From: JALNXF01 sp964555845
GTDB taxonomy: Bacteria; Patescibacteriota; Gracilibacteria; BD1-5; UBA2023
DNA: 64,000 nucleotides
Assembly: GCA_964555845.1 (NCBI GenBank)
Contig: CAZKUA010000001.1
Location: 1-64,000 of the forward strand
Direction: 5' to 3'
In this document: in pieces, positions 1 through 8,548 of the stretch
Position numbering within the stretch: position 1 is the stretch's first letter
How the letters are laid out: the number at the start of each line of letters is the position of its first letter
Translations under genes and position numbers: made by a program
Notes under the pieces: generated by a model
What the model was told of the DNA's origin: nothing
The model's input: the letters and a program-made list of their open reading frames with translations, nothing else
The model's database searches: none

Positions 1-55
1 GTTAGGCGCACCGCTAGCGTTCATCCTGAGCTATGATCAAACTCTTTTGAACGTA
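1..55 (-). rRNA. 16S rRNA, 5' end only
   Basis: Read on the minus strand, the first bases hold AGAGTTTGATCATAGCTCAG followed by GATGAACGCTAGCGG, the near-universal 5' end of bacterial 16S rRNA. The gene runs off the left edge, so only about 55 bases are visible. The exact 5' end is a guess from the usual distance to the AGAGTTTGAT block. Confidence 0.93.
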
Positions 56-82
56 GTTTTATTCATTACTGAATAAAGTTTT

Positions 83-98
83 TGAGAAATAAATTTCT
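83..98 (-). other. Hairpin in the 16S leader
   Basis: A short perfect inverted repeat, GAGAAAT/ATTTCTC, lies about 30 bases upstream of the 16S 5' end. It may be part of a processing stem. Its partner near the 16S 3' end would be outside the window, so this cannot be tested here. Confidence 0.3.
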
Positions 99-175
99 CG
101 TGTATATTTTTTGTTGTTATCTTTTTTTGATTAGAAATTCTTTTTACTGAATTTCATCTTCTTGTGTATTGATTA

Positions 176-187
176 TTTTAAGGAGCA
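176..187 (-). promoter_or_regulatory. boxA-like antitermination site in the rRNA leader
   Basis: The minus strand reads TGCTCCTTAAAA between the rRNA promoter and the 16S start. This is close to the boxA consensus TGCTCTTTAAA bound by NusB/NusE in rRNA leaders, and its position is right for that role. A small hairpin (GCTTCAAAATTGAAGC) lies between it and the promoter. Confidence 0.55.
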
Positions 188-222
188 GGAAAAACAAGAT
201 GCTTCAAAATTGAAGCCCGGAT

Positions 223-250
223 ATAGTATGATTTTTTATTCATTTGTCAA
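223..250 (-). promoter_or_regulatory. Probable rRNA operon promoter
   Basis: The minus strand has a perfect -35 TTGACA (250-245), a 16-base spacer and a -10-like TACTAT (228-223, 4 of 6 matches). Transcription would start near 215, upstream of the boxA-like site and the 16S gene. The perfect -35 and the context support the call; the -10 is imperfect. Confidence 0.55.
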
Positions 251-309
251 AATTTTTTTTGATATTTTATAAATTTGCGTATTATCCATTAAATCTTACC
301 AAAATATTT

Positions 310-1212
310 ATGCAAAATATACAAAAATTTCTAGATAAAAAATCAAAGCTACCCAAAATAATAGTTATCTATTGACCCACCGCAAGCGGTAAAACAAGCC
401 TTAGTATTGATATTGCAAAATTCCTAGACTCAGAAATCATATGAGCCGACTCTCGCCAGATTTACAAACTCCTAAATATCTGAACCGGGAAAATTACAGA
501 AGTAGAAAAACAAAAAATTCCACATCATATGATAGATATTCTCGATATAGACCAAGATTATTCAGTCGGAGAATACAAAAAAGAAGCCGAAAAAATCATA
601 AATTCCCTCCACACAAAATGAAAAATACCAATAATTTGCTGAGGAACCGGACTTTATATTGACTCAATAATTTATAATTTCGACATTCCAGAAGTCGAGC
701 CAGATTGGGATTATAGAAACAAACTTGAAGAAATAAGACTCGAAAAATGAAACCAACACATCTGGGAAATGCTAAATAAAGTAGATCCAAAATATGCAAG
801 CATTCTATCTCCAGCTAATCATAGATATATAATTAGATGACTCGAAATATTTGAAAAAACCTGAAAATCAAAACTAGACCTAAAATGAAAATCCACCCCA
901 AAATACGATGTTCTATTTCTCACCCCATACGACTGAGACAGACCAAAACTATACTATAAAATTAACTCCCGCATCGAAGAGATGTTTGAAGTCGGACTAA
1001 TTGATGAACTCAAATCCGTCCTAAAACTCGGCTACAAAAAAACAGATTTCTGACTAAATACTATCTGATACAAAGAAATTATAGAATATCTTGACTGAAA
1101 CCTAACTCTCGAACAGTGCAAAAACTTAGTCAAGCAACACAACAGAAACTATGCCAAAAGGCAACTCACATGGTTTAGGAAATATGAAAGCTCTAAAGAT
1201 ATTATTATTTAA
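310..1212 (+). CDS. miaA: tRNA dimethylallyltransferase (MiaA)
   Basis: 300 residues, a usual MiaA length. MiaA transfers a dimethylallyl group from DMAPP to N6 of A37 in tRNAs that read codons starting with U. The P-loop near residue 23 is GPTASGKTSL with its first glycine encoded by TGA, followed by the substrate motif GADSRQIY, the GGTGLY motif near residue 112, and a C-terminal NYAKRQLTWFRK segment typical of the family. TGA also encodes glycine at GLNTIGYKE. Start chosen at the first ATG that keeps the full P-loop. It is convergent with the next gene: the two stop codons share bases. Confidence 0.95.
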
Positions 1213-2195
1213 ATTGTTTCTGGGAAAATTATATCTACTATAATTTTAGCTATATTTCTTGGTTTACCAGTACCAGGGAACATATGCATTGAGAGTCAAG
1301 GATTAGAATTTACTTCCAATACTTTATAAGTTTCTTGATTTTGTTTAAATGTAGAATTTGTTGAAAGTATATCAATTCAAGCATATGGTAATCAAGGAAA
1401 AGAATTTAGAACTTTTTTAGCAATAGAAATAATAGAGGAATGTATAGAATCTGTCATATCAATAGAATATCCTCATTTTGCTAAATTAGAATTTGTTCTT
1501 ACATATATTTTTTCTCATTTTTTGGGAATAATATGAACATTTGGAATTACTTGTGAATCTATAATTATTGGACAGAGACATACAGATGAATAAGATTCTT
1601 CTCTTTTTATATTTTCATCTTCTATAAGTTGTAAAATATTTTTAATTCAATTACCTACCACATAAGCCGGATCTCTATGTAGAACTGCATAATTCCCGGT
1701 TTTTGCTATAAATACACGATATTCTTTTCCGTTAAATTGTTCTTCTATTAGAAATGAGGATTTTTCTCCAAATTTTTTACAAAAAGAATTAACAACTTCT
1801 TTAAATTCTAGAAGAGAAGATATATTCATTATAATCTCATCACCATGAGATCACCAATTAGGTTTAAAAACTATTGGAAAAGAAAGCTCTTTTGAAATAT
1901 ATTCAAGTGCCTTAGATATTTCTTCTCAATTAAATACTTCACCTTTTGTTACTGAGATTCAGTTATTATGCATAATTTTTTTAGCCAGATATTTATCTGC
2001 TGTTATCTCAACTTGAGAATGTGGAGTAAGTGAACTAAAACGATCTAATATATATTCTTCGTGATTTTTATATACCGCTTTTATAAGTTCTATAGAAGAA
2101 TCGATGCTATGCACATCGATTCTTCGTTTTTGTAGTTCTTGTACCAATAATTTTTGATTAGTATGAACTATATCTTTTAATTCTAATTTTTTCAT
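1209..2195 (-). CDS. ATP-grasp ligase next to a repeat-tailed small protein
   Basis: 328 residues. The central and C-terminal parts have ATP-grasp features: a substrate/nucleotide stretch FKPNWGSHGDEI near residue 115, HRDPAYVVGNG near 180 (resembling the VPA-VxGDG segment of cyanophycin synthetase and GshAB enzymes), and a metal-binding end EVNSNPGLSMHMFPG with Glu and Asn ligands. This family joins a carboxylate, activated as acyl-phosphate, to an amine or other nucleophile. Its ATG lies 9 bases after the stop of the upstream small gene, so the two are surely co-transcribed. Together they suggest a ligase acting on a ribosomal peptide, but the substrate is inferred. Other options are a free-standing amino-acid or peptide ligase. 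Confidence 0.75.
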
Positions 2196-2204
2196 AACTA
2201 TAAA

Positions 2205-2669
2205 TTAACTTTCTCATCAACCTAAACCACTTTCCCCCAATGAAATAGAAATAGATTTTCTACGTAGACCACTACTTCATACTCAACTTTCTCAATTACT
2301 TGAACCACTTTCCCCCAATGAAATAGAAATAGATTTTCTACGTACTTTACTACTTCCGTTATTTTTTTTAGAAGCTGTTATTTTTTTATTTCTTATATCT
2401 GATGGGAGTATCATAAGTATATCAGTGATAAGTATCTTCATTCTATCTACTATTTTTCATAATTCTTCATGATTAGTAATTTTTTCAGCATCTCTAATAA
2501 TTAAATCAAGACGGGCAAGTATGTCTGATTCATTATTTCATATAAGTATATTACTAAGGGCTTCAGAAACATGTCAAATAAGTTGATATTTTTTGAGTTT
2601 ATATCAATCTTCTGGATTAGAGATTACTTGTTGTAGTTCAAGTAATTCATCAATAATTGTTTTCCTCAT
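2205..2669 (-). CDS. Small protein with duplicated Ser/Gly/Glu-rich tail, possible modified-peptide precursor
   Basis: 154 residues, no recognised family. Residues 1-95 are predicted helical and hydrophilic with no signal peptide or membrane segment. A Lys/Asn-rich linker follows, then a tail with two copies of RRKSISISLGESG separated by a Gly/Ser-rich spacer; the protein ends GLGGES. At DNA level the repeat is 42 identical bases with a 78-base period. The layout of leader plus repeated C-terminal core resembles multi-core RiPP precursors, and the next gene on the same strand is an ATP-grasp ligase. Ser hydroxyls beside Glu carboxylates would suit ester or amide cross-links. This role is inference; no known core motif is matched exactly. 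Confidence 0.6.
2225..2344. repeat. Two 42-bp direct repeats inside the small-protein gene
   Basis: Positions 2225-2266 and 2303-2344 are identical over 42 bases and in the same orientation, 78 bases apart. They encode the two RRKSISISLGESG copies in frame. Identity at every third position points to a recent in-frame duplication. Confidence 0.95.
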
Positions 2670-2788
2670 AAATTAAATTATACTAATAAATATATTCTAT
2701 TATATCACTTTTTCTTTTTTATTGCAAAAAATAATTTTTTTTATATTCTCTATCTATATTTAATCATATAAATAATCATAGCTTAAAC

Positions 2789-4168
2789 ATGAAAATTCTT
2801 TTTATAAATCCACCTAATGTCCCTATTACCTCAAAAAATATAAGTATAGAACCTATTGATGTTTTAACTATAGCTTCTTTTACATGAAATCTTTGATATG
2901 AAGTTGATGTTTTTGATATGGATAGGGAAGATATACAAAAAGATGAATTAAAAGAAAGACTTATAAATATATCTTATGATATTGTGATTATCATTCATGA
3001 TTATCATATTCCACTTTTTCAAGATAAATCTTATAATATTCTCTCAGAAATTATTCAAATAATTAAAAATTTTAATATAAAAGTAATAGTTGGATGAAAA
3101 CTAGTTACTTATGCCCCAAAACAGTTACTTTTAAATAATATTTATCCTGATGTAGTTATTTCAAAAGAAATGGAATTACCTATTCGTGAACTTCTAAAAA
3201 ATACAAATTGGAACAAATCTTTTTTATTATCTATACCAAATATAATCTTTAGATTTTGAGATTCTATAATAGAGACAGAAAAAATAGAAAGCAATTTTAA
3301 TATTAATGCCTTGCCAATTCCTAATCGTGATTTAGTAAATATAGATAATTATATTGACGTTAGAACTATATTAAGTTCTCGTGGATGTAGTTTTAAATGT
3401 TCATTTTGTAGTGTTCCTGATTTTTGGTGAAAAAGGCGTATAAGGAGTCCTCAGAATGTTGTTAATGAAATTAAATATCTTTCTGAGAAATTTTGAGCAA
3501 GAAAAATTCTTTTTCTCGATGATAATGCTACTATTGAAAATGATAGAATGCGCGAGATTTCACAATTACTTATTAAGTTAAAACTTAATGTTAGTCTTTG
3601 ATGTTTGGGTAATTTACTCCATTTTGATGAAACTACGATGAAACTAATGTATGAAGCCTGATTTAGATGGATTCATTATGGTGTAGAATCTGGATCAGAT
3701 ACTATATTGAAATCAATAAATAAATATATACCAAAAGAGAAAATAATGAATATTATAGAAAATACAAGAAATATTTGATTTCGAGTAAGAACTAGTTGGA
3801 TTATGGATTTACCATGATCAACTGCTGAATCAATCGAAGAAACAACAAAATTTATAATGGATATACAATCCGAGGAAATACGCATACATTACCTTTCCCT
3901 ACGTTTTTGAAGTCATCTTTTTCATCAATTCAAAAAAACTTCTGATTTACTTCCAGATCAATATATTCATCGTAAACTTTTAGTAGATAAAAGTCCTATT
4001 TCTGATAAAATATTATCATCTATAGATAATCTTACAAGAACTTTAGAAAATAAAGATTATTATGTGATCAATAACCTTGATGATAATAATATTTTTAATA
4101 CAGTATCCAAATCTGATACAAAAATAATATCATTTTGTCCTTTAAAATATTGAATAGGATGGATTTAA
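2789..4168 (+). CDS. B12-binding-domain radical SAM protein
   Basis: 459 residues. The N-terminal 140 residues start KILFINPPNVP, typical of the cobalamin-binding Rossmann domain of this class. A radical SAM domain follows with CSFKCSFC near residue 205 (the CxxxCxxC cluster motif), GVESGSD near 303 and the usual FLDDNA segment near 245. Such enzymes perform methyl transfers to unactivated carbon, C-C bond formation or ring closures. It is the first of four plus-strand genes whose ends overlap by 10, 11 and 17 bases, and it diverges from the precursor/ligase pair. Substrate unknown. Confidence 0.85.
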
Positions 4169-4833
4169 AAAAAATAATTTTTTGAGTGGCGTGATGAATT
4201 GCTTCTGGCAAGACATATTTTTGTAATAATCTTATTAATTTCTTATTAGATAAAGATATTCCTACTCGTTTAATTGAAGTTGATTCTATACGTAGATATA
4301 TCCTTTATATTTCAAAAGAACCACATCATTATAATATTAGAACTAAATTAATACAGGCATTTTGAATGAATGAAAATAAAAATAATTTTCTTAATCCTTC
4401 TTCTTTTTGAAAAATTATATTTTCTAAGTCAGAAAATATGAAAAAATATAGAGAACTTGTAAATCCTGAAATTATTAATATTATACATCAGAAAATTAAT
4501 ATTTTAGATGGTATTATACTTGTTGAATGGGCTATGCTTATTGAGGACTGAATGCTTTCATTGGTTGATAATAATGTTATTCTTTTAAATTCTAATAAAA
4601 ATCTTCAATTAGATCGTTTAAAAAATGGAGATTTACCAAATAAAGAAGTTCTAAGAAGAATTGAATTTACTGATTGATTAGGGTTTATTCAAAGAAAAGA
4701 TTTAATCCAAAAAATTCAGGGAGAAGAATGATTTTGAATATTTATTCCAATTGATATTAATATAACTTTATTAGATTATCAAAAAACAGTATTTCAGACT
4801 ATTTACTGACTTTATAATAAAAATGAAAATTAA
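4159..4833 (+). CDS. P-loop kinase resembling dephospho-CoA kinase
   Basis: 224 residues. Starts with KKIIFGVAGGIASGKTYFCNNL, a P-loop close to the GxIGSGKS of CoaE and related nucleotide kinases, with three of its glycines encoded by TGA. It has an Asp after strand 2 (EVDSIRRY) and a Walker-B-like IILVEWAML. It overlaps the upstream gene by 10 bases and the downstream gene by 11. True CoaE makes CoA, but its place inside this cluster suggests phosphorylation of a cluster intermediate. I cannot separate these options from sequence alone. Confidence 0.65.
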
Positions 4834-6733
4834 AAATTCTTATAATTTTTGTCTCTTCAATATACCATCTCAGGGCGGTAGAATAATATGGGAAATAACA
4901 AATAAATGTAATTATTCTTGTAAATATTGTATTTTTAGTTCTTGATTAGTAAATACCAAAGAGGAACTTAAAACTAATGAAATATTTACAGCCCTAACTG
5001 ATATGAGAAAATTTTGAATTAGTCAATTAAAAATTACTGGTTGAGAGCCTTTTATTAGGAAAGATATAGGAGAAATTATTAATCATGCTTCAGATCTTGG
5101 TTTTAAAATTGATATATCTACAAATGCTTCACTTATTACTGATAAACAAATTGAAATACTAAGAAATCCTGCAATTAAATATGTACATGTGAGTCTTGAT
5201 GGTGATATACAAACTATCCAAGAAGAAATTAGATGAAAACATACATTTAATATGACACTCAAATGAATAAAAAAACTTGTAGCAAATAATATATATATTC
5301 GTATTTGAACTGTGATTTTTACAAAAAATCAGAATCGTCTTGAAGAAATGATATTATTTCTTATTACATTATGAGTTAACGAAGTTATTTTTTCTTTTAT
5401 GGAGCCTGTTGGAAGAATGCGATGAGATAATTCCTTTATTTCTAATAAATCTCTTAGCGTATTAGAAAAGGAAATAGAATTACTAAAACAAAAATACACA
5501 GAAAAAATTATTATTAATTCTGCATTTACAAGAGACTTGCCAGAAAGTGATAAAATTATTTGTCCTTGATGAAAGAAATTTCTCTCGATAGATTATAAAG
5601 GTAATATTTCTTCTTGTACATGGATTGCTGAATATTTCCCAAAATTTATAAGTAAAGCATCTCTTGCAAATAAAAGTTTTTTTGAGATTATAAATTGAGC
5701 AGAAATGATTAATTATTATAATCTCCTTGATGATTTAAAGAGATATTGAATATATGGTTGTCCAAAATCTCATAAAGAAGATATCAAAATTATATGTGCA
5801 ATTCAAGATTTTTTTCAATGAAATATAGTAGAAAAAATAACTAAAGAAGGTAAATTCTCTGATTGGAGTAGTATATATGCTTTTACGACAGAAAATATAA
5901 GTGCCTATTATAAATATTTTTCTTTTGATAAAAAGAAAATTCTTTCTGTTACTGGGTCTTGAGATCATGCTTTAAATGCTTACTATTATTGAGCTAAGCT
6001 AGTAGACTGTTTTGATATAAATATACTTTCTAAATTTTATACTGAATTAAAATTCCAAGCTCTTAAACTTTTGAGTTTTTCTGAATTTAAATCATTTTTT
6101 CTTATTGATTCAGATATTACTTTCTCATATGAAATATATCAGAAAATTCGTCCTAAACTAAGTATTGTTTCACAATATTTCTTTGATAAACTTTATTTAT
6201 ATTTTTCTTTTGATGGTGTAGAAATTCGTCATTCTGTTTTATTTAATAATTCTAATGATATTTCTGAATTAAAGATTAAAAATAATATTTATCTGAAAAA
6301 TGAGAAATCTTATTTACAAACCCGTAAAAATATTGGCGATAAAGAAATTTGATTTTTTCATACACCAATAGATAAATTAACAAAATTTTTATGAGATAAT
6401 AACAAATATGATTTAATCTTTACTTCAAATATTTCCGATTATATTCATTTAATGTATCCAAAAGAAAATTGTTTAATGGATTATAAAGAGAATATAATCA
6501 CACCTCTTTTGAAGAATATAGAGTTAAAATGAATTTTTGTTATAGCATATTTATACGATATAAACAATACTGTTAAGAGGAATTCTATGTATTCAGAAGA
6601 AGAACGAAAAAAATTTTTAAATTATTCAGGGTATGGTGAATATGATTTCAATTCCGCTTTGCATTTAAATGATTTAAAACAGAAAAAACTTATTGATAGT
6701 ATAATTTTTATAAAAAATGGGGAAACAAATTAA
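4823..6733 (+). CDS. Radical SAM/SPASM protein fused to a BtaA-like (DUF3419-like) domain
   Basis: 636 residues. Residues 1-300 are a radical SAM domain: EITNKCNYSCKYC near 30 with the CxxxCxxC motif, ITGGEPF near 72, VHVSLDG near 130. A SPASM-like region follows with CPGGKKFLSIDYKGNISSC and a later GCP, Cys residues that could hold a second iron-sulfur cluster. From about 370 the protein changes: LSVTGSGDHALNAYYYGA then DCFDINILSKFYTELK resembles the SAM-binding start of BtaA/DUF3419 proteins, which transfer the 3-amino-3-carboxypropyl group of SAM. The reading frame is continuous across the junction. SPASM enzymes often modify ribosomal peptides. Which acceptor is used, and whether the second domain is active, is unknown. 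Confidence 0.75.
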
Positions 6734-7415
6734 AAATAGCCTTACAGAAAATTCAGAAAGTTATTATAAATACGCTTCTATATATGAGCAATTTTCTTTG
6801 TGTGAAGATGCTCCAAAAAAAGTATTTAATTTTCTTAAACCTCTTTTGAAAAATAAAAAGGTTCTTGATATATGATGTTGATCAGGAAAATATATTAGTT
6901 TATTTGCACCTTTTTGTGAGTCAATTATATGACTTGATATTTCAGATAAACTTCTTGATATAGCAAAAAACAAAACTAAAAATATGAAAAATGTGAGTTT
7001 TTTACAAGGATCTGCTATTAATATTAATCTTGAAGATTCAAGTGTTTGATTAGTTTATTGAACATGGTTTTTGTGAAGTATTCAAAATATAGAGAATATA
7101 AAGAAAATTTTAAAAGAAATTGATAGAGTATTAGCACCCGACGGAATTATATATCTTATTGAAAATAGTGAAAATGGAGCTTTTGAAGATATTCGCGGAA
7201 GATCTGTAAATCCACAGAAGCCAACTAAACAGTTTAATGATTTTCTTTTGAATGAATGATTTGAGAGAATTTCAGTATTAGAAAGTTATTTTTTATTTGA
7301 AAATTCAAGTCAGGCAAATGAAATATTTTCAAGTATACGGGATGATAAATTACAATTTTCAATACAGACAAATAAACTTGAACATATTATTTCCATATTT
7401 AGAAGAAATAAATAA
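6717..7415 (+). CDS. Class I SAM-dependent methyltransferase
   Basis: 232 residues. Motif I is VLDIGCGSGKYISLF near residue 45 (glycines from TGA), followed by the acidic end of strand 2 in GLDIS and a post-I stretch FLQGSA. This matches the Methyltransf_11/25 type fold of small-molecule and peptide methyltransferases. It overlaps the fused radical SAM gene by 17 bases and is the last gene of the four-gene plus-strand operon. Only 10 bases separate its stop from the left end of the integrative element. Target unknown. Confidence 0.85.
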
Positions 7416-7424
7416 TTTCTAAAA

Positions 7425-7435
7425 TGGTGGACCGA
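7425..7435 (+). repeat. Left attachment site (tRNA-Lys 3' end copy)
   Basis: Eleven bases identical to the tRNA-Lys 3' end. Just beyond, TTTTGAAC at about 7444 resembles the T-arm text ATTTGAACC of the tRNA, so the copy may once have been longer. The frame through it reads KWWTE, matching TWWTE at the end of the recombinase gene. Confidence 0.7.
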
Positions 7436-7469
7436 AAAGAAAAATTTTGAACAAATACATAATTTCATT

Positions 7470-7592
7470 ATGTGAATTCCTTTAAGTTTTGCAATATGAT
7501 TTTTTAACTTTTATTCAAACGAATATAAATGAAGTGAAAAAATACTTAATAAACTTACGAGAAAACAAAAACTTTTTTATTGAGTGAGTTAG
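7470..7592 (+). CDS. Possible 40-residue membrane peptide
   Basis: An ATG-to-TAG frame of 40 codons with a hydrophobic first half (GIPLSFAIGFF) and a Lys-rich second half. The same frame is open upstream through the left attachment repeat, so it could be a remnant of a longer protein that once ran across the junction. No family recognised. It may not be a gene at all. Confidence 0.25.
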
Positions 7593-7620
7593 ATAAGGAA
7601 ATCTGATTAGTAAATTACTT

Positions 7621-8538
7621 TTATTTTTTATTAATCTTCTTTCTTATAATATTCACAAAATCTTCCAAAATTTCATCAATTTTTGTTTTATCACCGTGAA
7701 TATCTGGATTTAATTGGAGTTTATCTCTAAAAACTGCTTGTATATCTCAAAATAAATCCTCAACAGTTACAAGTTGTCTTCCGTCTAAATAAGCACTGGT
7801 TTTTATGAATTCTATATATTGAAGTCAAGAGCGAATTGATGGTCAAACTTGTATATTTTGCTTTATAAGATCTATATTGGTAAAACGTGGGTCAAGTTGG
7901 TCAAAGATATATTCAATATTATCAAGAATTTTATCACTAATAATATCGTCATTCTCACCTTTCTTTAATCATTGTTTCATTAGATAAACTTCTTTTAATA
8001 AACCAATTTCTTTATCAATAAAAACCTTTACTCAGAATCTATCTTTGATAGCCTCTGGAAGTTCATATATCCCAGAATTATCATTTGGATTTTGTGTTGC
8101 TATAACCATAAAAAAATCTGGAAGTTTGAGCTTCTCTCACTTATCATTAATTATAACCTTTTCAGCCATAGCAGAAACAAGTCAAGAAAGAGATTTGGCT
8201 GGAATTCTATTTATTTCATCTACTACGAGAATATTGCAGAATATAGGTCATTTTTTAAAATTACCATCAGCTCAGATATATCAAATAATATCTTGTGGCA
8301 AGAGATCATTTGTTCCTTGAATTCTCTTAATATCAGCTCAAATATTATGAGCAAATACATTAGCTAATTCAGTTTTTCCATTTCCTGGATATCATTCCAA
8401 GAGAATATGTTCACCGTTTAAAAAGGATTTTAAAATATATTCTTTAACATCAGAATATCATTTTATATTTAAATCAAGCTGCTCTCTAATAGAAGAGATA
8501 CTTTTAAGCTTTTGTTGTAAAGACATAGTTTCTAACAT
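7621..8538 (-). CDS. MoxR-family AAA ATPase
   Basis: 305 residues, the normal MoxR length. Walker A is GYPGNGKTEL near residue 45, Walker B is LVVDEINRIP near 110, and sensor 1 is IATQNP near 150, followed by ELPEAIKDRF. MoxR proteins act as chaperones, usually beside DUF58 and transglutaminase-domain membrane proteins, which fits the gene 10 bases upstream. A second ATG lies four codons downstream. It is distinct from the second MoxR at 42253 (there GVPGLAKT, here GYPGNGKT), so this element carries its own system. Confidence 0.9.
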
Positions 8539-8548
8539 AAAATTAAAA

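Noticed and set aside
8045..8367. Two 91-codon plus-strand frames
   Set aside because: They lie entirely within the MoxR gene on the minus strand, which has complete Walker motifs.
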